In this document: positions 29,774 to 38,282 of the stretch, one piece after another | Numbering within the stretch: the stretch's first letter is position 1 | How the letters are laid out: each line of letters begins with the position of its first letter | DNA from: Chryseobacterium camelliae | GTDB lineage: Bacteria > Bacteroidota > Bacteroidia > Flavobacteriales > Weeksellaceae | Length of the DNA stretch: 64,000 nt | NCBI RefSeq assembly: GCF_002770595.1 | Contig: NZ_CP022986.1 | Coordinates: 3,844,001 to 3,908,000, forward strand | Direction: 5' to 3' | Notes under the pieces: model-generated | Databases searched by the model: none | What the model was told of the DNA's origin: nothing | The model's input: only the letters and a program-made list of their open reading frames with translations | Made by a program: the position numbers and the translations under genes

Positions 29774-30100
29774 ATGAATCTGATAAGACTTTTGCTCACG
29801 ATCTATTTTGCGGTACTTACTGTATTGCCGTGCAATGATCTCAATGCGCAGGCTTATTCCGGGACATCCGCAACAATGATGCCCTATTCTGAAAATTCAC
29901 ATTCCAAAGACAGGGGAGATATCTGTTCACCCTTATGCATCTGTAACTGCTGCCAGATTACGGCAGATGTTTTCAGGCAGGAACCTGTTTTACATGTACC
30001 TGCACAGGTAAAAACCTATTTTTCCAGGAAAATTCTTTTCCGGAAGAATGACTTTGCTTATCTGGTGTACGATCAGATATGGCAGCCGCCTAAGATTTAA
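29774..30100 (+). CDS. Small exported Cys-rich protein (DUF6660-like) before metal RND pump
   Basis: The protein has 108 residues. A signal peptide (MNLIRLLLTIYFAVLTVLPC) leads to a cluster of cysteines (DICSPLCICNCCQ) that could bind a soft metal ion. Similar small proteins sit just upstream of CusA-like genes in flavobacteria (recollection, DUF6660). The position 150 bp before the CusA-TolC fusion supports a role as periplasmic metal sensor or chaperone. This is inference. Confidence 0.7.
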   Translation: MNLIRLLLTIYFAVLTVLPCNDLNAQAYSGTSATMMPYSENSHSKDRGDICSPLCICNCCQITADVFRQEPVLHVPAQVKTYFSRKILFRKNDFAYLVYDQIWQPPKI

Positions 30101-30251
30101 TTGTATTGTTTTCAGGGAGCATTCCCTTATGTCATGCGTTGTAAAACCTGCAGTAACACTGCGTGGTTTCCAATGCTGTGTATGCTGATCTCATGTCTGA
30201 TATTTTCGGGCATGCTGTCAGTCAGTTCAATATCAATTAAATCAGATTTAG

Positions 30252-33200
30252 GTGTTAGATAAAATCATAAAATTCAGTATCAATAACAAATTGATCATCG
30301 GTATGATGACCCTGTTGTTGATCCTATGGGGTGCCTGGAGCGCCACCCGGCTCCCTATAGATGCTGTGCCGGATATTACCAATAACCAGGTTCAGATCAT
30401 TACGGTATGTCCTGCCCTTGCCGGGCAGGAAGTGGAGCAGCTGGTAACATTTCCTGTTGAGCAGAGTATTGCCAATATCCCGGATATTGAGGAGACCCGG
30501 AGCATTTCCAGGTTCGGGCTGTCTGTCATTACGGTAGTTTTCAAGGAAAATGTTGACCTCTATTTTGCGCGGCAGCTCATCAGTGAACAGCTGAAACGGG
30601 CTTCAGAAGAAATACCCAAAGGTATAGGCACTCCTGAACTTGCTCCCGTAAGTACAGGTTTGGGAGAAATTTACCAGTACATCCTGCATCCCAGGAAAGG
30701 AAGCGAGAACAAATATACCTCCGCAGAACTCCGCACCATGCAGGATTGGATCGTGCGGAGACAATTGAACGGAACACCCGGTGTTGCTGAGGTCAACAGT
30801 TTTGGCGGTGAGCTGAAGCAATATGAAGTGGCTGTCAATCCGGACCGTCTTAAGGCAATGGACGTCAGTATCACCGAAATTTTTACCGCTCTGGAAAAAA
30901 ATAACCAGAACACCGGGGGTGCTTATATTGATAAAAAGCCGAATGCCTATTTTATCCGCGGGATCGGCATGGTGACCTCACTGGAGGATATCAGGAATAT
31001 ACCGGTAAAAAACGGTACGGGGAGCGTTCCGATATTCATCAAAGAGGTGGCGGATGTGCGTTTCGGCAATGCGGTGCAGTATGGAGCCATGACCTACAAC
31101 GGACAGGTACATGCCGTAGGCGGGATTGTCATGATGCTGAAAGGCGCCAACAGCAACGAGGTTGTTAAAAACATAAAGGATAAAATTCCGACCATTCAGA
31201 AATCACTTCCGGAAGATGTGGTCATAGAGCCGTTCCTTGACAGGACTGATCTTGTAGGGCGGGCTATTAAAACCGTGGAGAAAAACCTGATCGAAGGAGC
31301 ATTGATCGTCATTTTCGTACTGGTGCTTTTCCTGGGGAATTTCAGGGCCGGGCTTATTGTAGCTTCTGCCATTCCGCTTTCCCTGCTGTTTGCTTTGGGA
31401 ATGATGAAAGTCTTTGGTGTCAGCGCCAATCTGATGAGCCTGGGTGCCATTGATTTCGGACTGATTGTAGACGGAGCCGTGATTATTGTAGAGGCAACCC
31501 TTCATCATCTGGGATTAAGAAAAGGAAACGCCATTCTTACCCAATCTGAAATGGATGAAGAAGTATTTCTGTCAGCTTCAAAAATAAGAAGCAGTGCCGC
31601 ATTCGGAGAAATCATCATTCTGATCGTCTATATCCCGATTTTAACCCTTGCCGGGGTAGAAGGGAAAATGTTCACCCCCATGGCTAAAACCGTAGGGTTT
31701 GCTATTCTGGGCGCACTCATCCTGTCCCTGACCTACATCCCGATGATGAGCGCTCTGTTCCTTTCTAAAAAAATATCCCATAAGGAGACCTTTTCAGACA
31801 GGATGATGAGCAGGCTGCAGCGCATCTACCAGCCTTTCCTGGAAAAAGCGATCCGCTTTAAATACTGGATGGTAGCAGTTACCTTATCGCTCTTCATCAT
31901 GAGTGTGCTGGTTTTCCGGAATATGGGCGGGGAATTTATTCCACAGCTGCAGGAAGGAGATTATGCTTTCCACTGTATTTTACCGCCGGGCAGTTCTCTC
32001 AGCCAGAGTGTGGAAACATCCATGCAGGCTTCCCGCATCATCAAACAGTTTGGGGAGGTGAAAATGGTGGTAGGAAAAACCGGTTCTGCGGAAGTTCCTA
32101 CGGATCCGATGCCTCCGGAAGCATCGGATCTGATCGTGATCCTTAAACCTCAGAGCGAATGGAAAACAAAGAAATCCTATGGAGAACTGGCAGACGAAAT
32201 CAGTGAAAAACTGGCCGTGATCCCGGGTGTTTTCTTTGAGCAGAACCAGCCGATCCAGATGCGTTTCAATGAGCTAATGACGGGCGTCAGGCAGGATGTT
32301 GCCGTAAAGGTTTTCGGGGAAAACCTGGATTCCCTTTCCCTGTATGCCGATCGGGTTTCAAAAGTCATCCGTACGGTAAACGGAGCTACGGCCCCGCAGA
32401 TTGAAAGGGTCAACGGCCTTCCGCAGATCAACGTTGTGTATGACAGGACCAGGATGGCGAACTACGGGCTGAACATCGAAGACGTCAATAATGTGCTCAG
32501 TACGGCCTTCGCCGGCAAAGCTGCCGGTCAGGTTTTTGAAAATGAAAGAAGGTTTGACCTGGTGGTCAGGCTGGACAGTCTCCACAGAACCCGTATTGAT
32601 GATGTCCGCAACCTGATGGTAGCTACCGGTTCAGGAGCCCAGGTTCCGCTTTCACAGATCGCCGATATCAGTTATAAACTGGGCCCGGCACAGATCAGCC
32701 GCGAAGAAGGCAAAAGAAGGATTGTTATAGGTTTCAATATCAGGGATCGTGATGTGGAAAGTGTTGTCGGCGATATCCGGAAGAAACTGGATGCGCAGGT
32801 CAAATTACCTTCCGGATATTATATGACTTACGGAGGGCAGTTTGAAAACCTCCGGGCGGCCAGTAAAAGGCTGATGATCGCTGTCCCGGTGTCCCTGCTT
32901 CTGATCTTTATGCTGCTGTACTTCACTTTCGGTTCTGTCAGACAGGCGACACTTATTTTTACCGCAATCCCGATGAGTGCTATCGGCGGTGTGCTGGCCC
33001 TCATTCTGAGAGGCATGCCGTTCAGCATCAGTGCCGGGATCGGGTTTATTGCATTGTTCGGAGTGGCCGTGCTCAATGGGATCGTATTGATCGGGACCTT
33101 CAACCAGCTTGAAAAAGATGGCGAAACCGATATTTTAAAAAGGGTAAAAAAGGGGACTGCAACGAGGCTTCGGCCCGTACTGATGACTGCTGCTGTGGCA

Positions 33201-34613
33201 TCCCTTGGCTTTCTGCCGATGGCCGTAGCTACCGGAGCCGGGGCAGAAGTTCAGAAACCCCTGGCAACAGTGGTGATCGGAGGGTTGGTAACCGCTACCT
33301 TCCTTACCTTATTCGTGTTGCCGGTACTGTATATTATTTTCAATACTACAATTCACCGAACAAATTTAACCCTAAAACCAGGTATACCGGTTATTGTTAT
33401 TGCAATGCTGCTTTTCGGGCAGACCGTTAAGGCGCAGAATACGGTTTTATCTGCTGAACAGGCTACAAAGATGGTCCTGGAAAAGAATGACCTGATGAAG
33501 TCAAAAGATCTGGATATCAGGGTAAGCGAAGCTTTGAAACCAACGGCCTATGAGTTGCCTAAAATGAATCTGGAGGCTTTGCTTGGACAGTACAACAGCC
33601 CTAAATTTGACCAGTCATTTTCCATTTCCCAGAATATTCCGTTTCCTACGTTATTCAGGGCACGGAAAGCGCTGATTGCCGAAGAAATCAAAGCAAAACA
33701 GATCGATAAGGCTGTTTCCGCCAATGAACTTGCAAAACAGGTCAGGACCTATTATTATCAGATCGAATATCTGCAGCATAACCAGTCCAAGCTTGCGTAT
33801 CTGGACAGCTTATACCAGGATTTTATCAGAATTGCGACGGTACGGTTCAGAGCAGGGGATATCAAAAAAATCGAAATCAATACGGCTGAGACGCAGCGCG
33901 GGGAAATCAGCCTTCTGATCAGTCAGAATGCAGTTTACCTCAGCAATGCGTATCAGAACCTGAAGGCCCTTCTGAATATCAAAGAGGATTTCCAGATAGC
34001 GGCTGGTAAAAACTACGTGCCTTTACAGGCAGATCAGATTATAGACAGTACTGCTATCGCAGACCATCCTACGGTAAAAGCGTTTTATCAGCAAATGCAG
34101 ATTGCTGAAAAGAACAAGGCGGTGCAAAAATCTCAGGGCATGCCGGAATTCACCATAGGGTATACCAATCAATCCTTAATCGGTTTTCATACCCTTAACG
34201 GGCAGGAGAGTTATTATAATGCAGGAAACCGGTTCAGCAGTGTGGGATTAGGCATTGCGGTTCCCCTTACTTTCGGAGCGGTAAAAGCAAGGATACAATC
34301 ACTGGACTATGAAAAACAGGCCGCAGAAGCCAATGCGGAATTTCAGAAAAAGCAGCTGTCGGTACAGCTGGAAACCCTTTTCAGCCAATACCGTCAAAAT
34401 GTGCTGCAATATGAATATTATGTACAACAGGCCCTGCCGAATGCCGATAAAATCGTTAAGGCAGGCCAGCTCGGGTACAAAACTGGTGAAATATCTTATG
34501 TTGAGTACCTGTTTGCCTTGCAGACTGCTGCCAACATCCAGCTGAAATATCTGGAATCTGTCCAGCAGGTCAATCAGACCGTCATCAGCATCCATTCAAT
34601 AATCAACCCATAA
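30252..34613 (+). CDS. CusA/CzcA heavy-metal RND pump fused to TolC-like channel domain
   Basis: The protein has 1453 residues starting at GTG 30252 (MLDKIIKFSINNKLIIGMM). The first 1035 residues or so form a full HME-RND pump: 12 membrane helices, the helix-4 proton-relay region SLGAIDFGLIVDGAVIIVEA and two large periplasmic loops. After the last helix a linker leads to about 400 residues of TolC/OEP-type helices (LSAEQATKMVLEKNDLMKSK). This one-polypeptide pump-plus-channel form is known in Bacteroidota. The ion, probably Cu/Ag or Co/Zn/Cd, is not readable with certainty. Confidence 0.92.
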   Translation: MLDKIIKFSINNKLIIGMMTLLLILWGAWSATRLPIDAVPDITNNQVQIITVCPALAGQEVEQLVTFPVEQSIANIPDIEETRSISRFGLSVITVVFKENVDLYFARQLISEQLKRASEEIPKGIGTPELAPVSTGLGEIYQYILHPRKGSENKYTSAELRTMQDWIVRRQLNGTPGVAEVNSFGGELKQYEVAVNPDRLKAMDVSITEIFTALEKNNQNTGGAYIDKKPNAYFIRGIGMVTSLEDIRNIPVKNGTGSVPIFIKEVADVRFGNAVQYGAMTYNGQVHAVGGIVMMLKGANSNEVVKNIKDKIPTIQKSLPEDVVIEPFLDRTDLVGRAIKTVEKNLIEGALIVIFVLVLFLGNFRAGLIVASAIPLSLLFALGMMKVFGVSANLMSLGAIDFGLIVDGAVIIVEATLHHLGLRKGNAILTQSEMDEEVFLSASKIRSSAAFGEIIILIVYIPILTLAGVEGKMFTPMAKTVGFAILGALILSLTYIPMMSALFLSKKISHKETFSDRMMSRLQRIYQPFLEKAIRFKYWMVAVTLSLFIMSVLVFRNMGGEFIPQLQEGDYAFHCILPPGSSLSQSVETSMQASRIIKQFGEVKMVVGKTGSAEVPTDPMPPEASDLIVILKPQSEWKTKKSYGELADEISEKLAVIPGVFFEQNQPIQMRFNELMTGVRQDVAVKVFGENLDSLSLYADRVSKVIRTVNGATAPQIERVNGLPQINVVYDRTRMANYGLNIEDVNNVLSTAFAGKAAGQVFENERRFDLVVRLDSLHRTRIDDVRNLMVATGSGAQVPLSQIADISYKLGPAQISREEGKRRIVIGFNIRDRDVESVVGDIRKKLDAQVKLPSGYYMTYGGQFENLRAASKRLMIAVPVSLLLIFMLLYFTFGSVRQATLIFTAIPMSAIGGVLALILRGMPFSISAGIGFIALFGVAVLNGIVLIGTFNQLEKDGETDILKRVKKGTATRLRPVLMTAAVASLGFLPMAVATGAGAEVQKPLATVVIGGLVTATFLTLFVLPVLYIIFNTTIHRTNLTLKPGIPVIVIAMLLFGQTVKAQNTVLSAEQATKMVLEKNDLMKSKDLDIRVSEALKPTAYELPKMNLEALLGQYNSPKFDQSFSISQNIPFPTLFRARKALIAEEIKAKQIDKAVSANELAKQVRTYYYQIEYLQHNQSKLAYLDSLYQDFIRIATVRFRAGDIKKIEINTAETQRGEISLLISQNAVYLSNAYQNLKALLNIKEDFQIAAGKNYVPLQADQIIDSTAIADHPTVKAFYQQMQIAEKNKAVQKSQGMPEFTIGYTNQSLIGFHTLNGQESYYNAGNRFSSVGLGIAVPLTFGAVKARIQSLDYEKQAAEANAEFQKKQLSVQLETLFSQYRQNVLQYEYYVQQALPNADKIVKAGQLGYKTGEISYVEYLFALQTAANIQLKYLESVQQVNQTVISIHSIINP

Positions 34614-34614
34614 A

Positions 34615-35868
34615 ATGAACATACAACGAAAATTTATTTATATCATGTGTATTGCTGCTGTATTGAGCGGCTGCAATAAAAATCAGGACAAAGCAACGGA
34701 TAACACAGAAAAAACAGTCCGGGAGAGCTTACATACGGAAGCACCGCAGACTGTTGCCACTCTTACCGGCGAACAGATCAGGACAGTGGGCATTACTATG
34801 GGAACCGTGGAAATGAAAGAACTCACTTCCACCATTAAGGCCAATGGTGCATTGCGGGTTCCCAACAACAATAAAGCTGCCGTGACTTCAATGTATGGCG
34901 GGATCATCAGGACCCTGAATGTGCAGATCGGAGATGATATCCGGAAAGGGCAGGTGATTGCCACCGTTTCCAATCCCGAGTACGTTCAGTTGCAGGAGCA
35001 GTACCTTACGGTAAACAGCAGGATCGGTTTTGCTGAGCAGGAATACAGGCGGCAGAAAGAACTGTTTGACCACGACGCCGGAGCCAGGAAAAACCTGCAA
35101 AGCTCAGAAGCCGAACTTAAAAGCCTCCGCACACAACAGGCATCACTGGTCAGGCAGCTGCAGATGATGGGAATCAATCCGGGGAAAGTCAGCAACAATA
35201 ATTTAAGGTCGGGCCTTTCCATTACATCGCCGATCAGCGGGACCGTAAGCAGCATCAGCGCGCAGATCGGGAGTTATGTAGATATTTCCGCACCGGTTGC
35301 AGAGGTGATCGACAACCGTTCCATCCATCTGGATCTTCAGGTGTTTGAAAAGGACCTTCCGAAAATGCGTGTGGGCCAGATTGTTCATTTTAAGCTGACC
35401 AATAATCCCGAAACGGAATATGACGCGAAGGTCTACAGCATCGGCTCATCCTTTGAGAATGACAGCAAGACCATTTCCGTCCATTGTGCTGTTACCGGGA
35501 ATAAGACCGGCCTGATCGACGGCATGAACATTACAGGGATTGTCAGCTTGGACAAAAGCACCACACCGGCAGTTCCGGATGAGGCTATCGTAGAGGCAGA
35601 CGGTAAATATTACATCTTCATCAGGACCGATAAAAAACCGCAGGAACACAGCGATCCTGAAGATGCCCATGCCGGTGAAGACCATGCAGCTTCCAAAAAA
35701 TCGGGTTTAATGAATTTTGAAAAAATTGAAGTGGTGAAAGGCGCTTCCGACATGGGCTACACGGCCATCACTACAGTCGGCCGGATTCCTGAAAATGCTG
35801 CCATAGTCGTTAAGGGGGCATTTTTCGTCAATGCTACCTTATCCAATGCCGGAGACCATGAACATTGA
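34615..35868 (+). CDS. CusB-like periplasmic adaptor lipoprotein
   Basis: The protein has 417 residues. A lipoprotein signal ends in AVLSGCNK. The barrel-sandwich and coiled-coil adaptor layout is visible (VTSMYGGIIRTLNVQIGDDI, then a helical hairpin, then SITSPISGTVSSISAQIG). A His/Glu/Asp-rich insert (EHSDPEDAHAGEDHA) and a terminal DHEH could bind metal. It begins 1 bp after the RND fusion stop, so it is co-translated, and it links the pump to the fused channel. Confidence 0.92.
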   Translation: MNIQRKFIYIMCIAAVLSGCNKNQDKATDNTEKTVRESLHTEAPQTVATLTGEQIRTVGITMGTVEMKELTSTIKANGALRVPNNNKAAVTSMYGGIIRTLNVQIGDDIRKGQVIATVSNPEYVQLQEQYLTVNSRIGFAEQEYRRQKELFDHDAGARKNLQSSEAELKSLRTQQASLVRQLQMMGINPGKVSNNNLRSGLSITSPISGTVSSISAQIGSYVDISAPVAEVIDNRSIHLDLQVFEKDLPKMRVGQIVHFKLTNNPETEYDAKVYSIGSSFENDSKTISVHCAVTGNKTGLIDGMNITGIVSLDKSTTPAVPDEAIVEADGKYYIFIRTDKKPQEHSDPEDAHAGEDHAASKKSGLMNFEKIEVVKGASDMGYTAITTVGRIPENAAIVVKGAFFVNATLSNAGDHEH

Positions 35869-35931
35869 TCACTGAGGAACAACACCAGGATCAGTAGGAA
35901 GCTGTGACCGGCTAAAAACAGCAATTATATA

Positions 35932-35962
35932 ACCCGGAGGAATAGTTCTTCGGGGTTTCTTC
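35932..35962 (+). terminator. Likely terminator of the metal-efflux operon
   Basis: AACCCGGAGGAA and TTCTTCGGGGTT pair with a few G:U contacts around a 3-base loop, followed by T-rich sequence. It lies 64 bp after the adaptor stop and runs into the phased CTTCGG array. Confidence 0.55.
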
Positions 35963-36031
35963 GGATCACCTTCGGGCCGGCTTCGGAAATAAACATGTTT
36001 TTTCCGAAGGATTACCGAAGAACATCCGAAG
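35948..36031. repeat. 11-bp-phased CTTCGG x4 / CCGAAG x3 array
   Basis: CTTCGG starts at 35948, 35959, 35970 and 35981, exactly 11 bp apart. After a 17-bp A/T centre containing AAACATGTTT, the inverse CCGAAG starts at 36004, 36015 and 36026, again 11 bp apart. The whole is a large symmetric structure. One-turn spacing suggests cooperative protein binding on one DNA face. Alternatively the RNA could fold into a long hairpin acting as a bidirectional terminator between the efflux operon and the dCas12f/guide-RNA transcript. Confidence 0.85.
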
Positions 36032-36153
36032 GAGACAGAGCAGTTTTAGAGATCTGAGCTTATGAAAGCAAATTATCTGGTAGGTAAAAAAGTCCAAATA
36101 TGTTTTCCGTATGATATGAGTTGTTCCTTTAATTACTATTGCAGGTAAAAAAA

Positions 36154-36240
36154 GAACCCACGCCGTTGTATATACCCTTGAGTATTCAGTGAGTGTATCG
36201 CGACCTCACCCTGCGGGTGTACAAGCACCCTCGTTATTTT
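36154..36240 (-). ncRNA. Candidate guide RNA scaffold downstream of dead Cas12f
   Basis: It begins within 10 nt of the Cas12f-like stop on the same strand. Three hairpins are visible: GGGTG/CACCC (36215-36230), GTGAG/CTCAC (36189-36209) and ATAC/GTAT (36172-36185). Position and structure resemble TnpB omega-RNA and Cas12f tracrRNA. At the 3' end CGGCGTGGGTTC (36165 down to 36154) is followed by seven T. This block recurs, with one change, in the sigma-operon leader, so it is either the guide (starting at 36165) or a repeat handle (guide starting at 36153). No CRISPR array is present. Confidence 0.55.
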
Positions 36241-36245
36241 TTCAG

Positions 36246-37340
36246 CTATCCGATGATCAGTTCGATACCGGCCTTCTCTGCTTTGTATTTTATTTTGGTC
36301 TGCAATTCATAATAACTCCAGTTGCGCAGCACAAATTCCTGTTCTTTTGCCGTCCCAATCTTATCTTCCTGGTTCTTAAGAATGAGGGTGCCCGCCTGTT
36401 GCCGGATGCAGAAATCAATAAGCTGCCGGCTGTACAGGTGAAGCCGGTGGCTCACATACCGGCGCTCCATATTGTCTGTTTTATAAAGGGCCTTTTGTTT
36501 GCGTTGGGTTCCTTTTCCGGAACGGGCATAGGCAATGCCGGCTTGAACCCTTTTCTGACTTGCCTGGATGGCCAGCCTGCGGTAAAGAAACTCCTCTTTT
36601 GAGCCAATATAGATGCGCACGTTATTAGCTTTTGCCACGATGGGATGTTCTAATGACAGGGAAGCTTCCGCAATGATTTCGGGTTTTAAATAATGTTCTT
36701 CTTTTTCAATTTCAAATACGGCAAGCCAGAAGATTTTCCCGGCTTTCAGCTGGATCTGGGAGGTACAAAGTTTGATCTCTCCTTTTAAAAGACGCTCCAG
36801 TATCAGGCGTTTATCGGTAAAGTCCTTTCCTAAATACGTTTTAACCGCAATCGCAAACATATTAAAGCAAAACGCTTTCTTTCCGGGATCATATTTCAGT
36901 TTGCTCATGCATTTCACCGGAAGCGGGATGGGAATGTCTTTTTTAAAGTTCCTCAGCGATTGTGTGCCCTGCCAGTAGTCGGCTTTGTTTTTAGAAAAGG
37001 TGGATTGGATCGTATTATTCAGGCTTCCCAGGATATCGGTGGGGATTTCTCCTTTGAAACGGTCGAAGGCCATCCGTGCCGTGGTATTGGTTTTCGAACG
37101 TGTGAACATGCCCATTCCGTCTTTGTGTACATCAGCCAGCTTATATTGGATGTCTTCTGTGAGGTAAAAGAAATCCTTGATCATTTCCTGAACATACAGA
37201 TGGGAAACGATGAAATTAGCCGCCCGGAAACAGCGGTTCTGGTACCGGTAGAGTTTTTCCCACACCTCATTTTTTTCATCGGACGGAACGTCGATCAGCA
37301 ACTGGATTTTCCGGGTCAAGGTCATCGTAGGTTTTTCCAT
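36246..37340 (-). CDS. Nuclease-dead Cas12f/TnpB-like RNA-guided DNA-binding protein
   Basis: The protein has 364 residues. The N-terminal two-thirds is Cas12f-like. The RuvC-related part is recognisable from HPIVAKANNVRIYIGSKEEF through the bridge-helix-like RRLAIQASQKRVQ to GTLILKNQED and WSYYELQTKIKYKAEKAGIE. Aligned by eye with VDLG...P, the RuvC-I Asp is Ser227. In GTIxxE the RuvC-II Glu is Lys322. The protein stops right after KAEKAGIELIIG, so the zinc ribbon and RuvC-III Asp are missing. It should bind guide RNA and DNA without cutting. It is coupled to an HTH gene and an ECF sigma gene, matching the dCas12f-sigmaE arrangement reported for RNA-guided transcription. Confidence 0.82.
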   Translation of the reverse strand: MEKPTMTLTRKIQLLIDVPSDEKNEVWEKLYRYQNRCFRAANFIVSHLYVQEMIKDFFYLTEDIQYKLADVHKDGMGMFTRSKTNTTARMAFDRFKGEIPTDILGSLNNTIQSTFSKNKADYWQGTQSLRNFKKDIPIPLPVKCMSKLKYDPGKKAFCFNMFAIAVKTYLGKDFTDKRLILERLLKGEIKLCTSQIQLKAGKIFWLAVFEIEKEEHYLKPEIIAEASLSLEHPIVAKANNVRIYIGSKEEFLYRRLAIQASQKRVQAGIAYARSGKGTQRKQKALYKTDNMERRYVSHRLHLYSRQLIDFCIRQQAGTLILKNQEDKIGTAKEQEFVLRNWSYYELQTKIKYKAEKAGIELIIG

Positions 37341-37341
37341 A

Positions 37342-37590
37342 TCAGAAAGATTTTAAACATCTGTTTTCCTTCTGTAAGCATTGGTAGGCATGGAGGAATT
37401 CCCGATGAACCTGCTTTTCGGACAGGTTGAGTTCCTGGGCAATAACCGTGAAGGACAATCTTTGTTCAACCCGTCTTTTCATGATCTCAAGCTGCTGACG
37501 GCTTAAGATATCTGACTGCTGTTTATGATCGGAAGCTTTTTCCTTTGGCTGTTCAAAAGAGCTTCTGTTGAGGATTTTTCCGAAGGTCAT
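37342..37590 (-). CDS. Small HTH protein, sigma region-4-like, between sigma factor and dCas12f
   Basis: The protein has 82 residues. Residues 28-76 (ILSRQQLEIMKRRVEQRLSF, then TVIAQELNLSEKQVHREFLH) form a helix-turn-helix like sigma-70 region 4. The first 25 residues are polar. It overlaps the end of the sigma gene by 38 bp, and its stop is one base before the dCas12f start, so all three are translationally linked. Possible roles are a second DNA-binding module, an anti-sigma-like modulator, or a bridge between sigma factor and dCas12f. None is shown by the sequence. Confidence 0.7.
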   Translation of the reverse strand: MTFGKILNRSSFEQPKEKASDHKQQSDILSRQQLEIMKRRVEQRLSFTVIAQELNLSEKQVHREFLHAYQCLQKENRCLKSF

Positions 37591-38158
37591 CGATGGCTCT
37601 GCTCACCTCATTGCTGACGCCTGTCACGCTGCTTCCCATGGCTTCTGCAATCGGTTTGTACTGAAAGCCATAGTCAAGGCAAAGTTCAATCAGGCGTTTT
37701 CTTTTGGGATCCAGGACGCTTAATACCTTTCTGACTTCATCAAAATCTCTTTGGTCGGATTCCTGGCTAAGCAGGTGTTCCTGATCAAGGAGCGGATCGT
37801 AGCCGGGAAGATCATTCCGATCATTTCCGAACCGTTCCAATGAATGTATTAAGCGGATGAATTGAGTTTTCGGAGCCTTGAAATACGTTATACAATCCCT
37901 TTTCAAAACCAGCCGTAAAAAGCCGAGGATATGATCCGGTGTTTCAATGGAATCACGGTGCAGCCAAAGTTTGAGAAAGGTGTCCTGCACCAGCGTTTCC
38001 ACCACAAAATCATCGTCAAGCATTTGTTTCCCAATCCAGAATAAAAGCCTTTTGTACCGTAAATGGATGTATTCTAATGAGGAGGGATCGCCTTTTTTCA
38101 GCAGTACATAGAGCTGCTGATCGTTCAACATTTGGGGCAGGGAATCTGTTTTTTTCAT
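37553..38158 (-). CDS. ECF-type (sigma-E) RNA polymerase sigma factor
   Basis: The protein has 201 residues. Region 2 spans about 27-95 (LEYIHLRYKRLLFWIGKQML and VQDTFLKLWLHRDSIETP, with the conserved DTFLKLW). The acidic linker 110-135 is longer than usual. Region 4 spans 141-194 (VLSVLDPKRKRLIELCLDYG, then IAEAMGSSVTGVSNEVSRAI). There is no anti-sigma gene beside it. Instead it leads a three-gene operon ending in dead Cas12f. The expected role is to be recruited by dCas12f-guide RNA and load RNA polymerase at guide-specified sites (established for similar pairs as I recall, inference here). Confidence 0.85.
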   Translation of the reverse strand: MKKTDSLPQMLNDQQLYVLLKKGDPSSLEYIHLRYKRLLFWIGKQMLDDDFVVETLVQDTFLKLWLHRDSIETPDHILGFLRLVLKRDCITYFKAPKTQFIRLIHSLERFGNDRNDLPGYDPLLDQEHLLSQESDQRDFDEVRKVLSVLDPKRKRLIELCLDYGFQYKPIAEAMGSSVTGVSNEVSRAIDDLRKNPQQKLF

Positions 38159-38282
38159 AAGCAGTGTTTTTAGCTGAATTATTGCTTGAAGGAACTGCTT
38201 CGATCAATAAGATGAATTCTCTGCATCAAAACGCTAACTCACTACATCTGCCTAAAAGAAAAGGCGTGGAACTCAACTTATT

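Noticed and set aside
36146..36165. Rho-independent terminator formed by the seven-T tract
   Set aside because: No complementary GC-rich stem directly precedes the T run on the minus strand.
36100..36245. CRISPR array next to the Cas12f-like gene
   Set aside because: Only one copy of the CGGCGTGGGTTC block is present here. No repeat-spacer-repeat pattern exists, so a single-guide arrangement fits better.
36246..37340. Active TnpB of an IS605/IS607-type element
   Set aside because: RuvC catalytic residues and the zinc ribbon are absent, no TnpA gene or transposon ends are seen, and the gene is coupled to a sigma factor.
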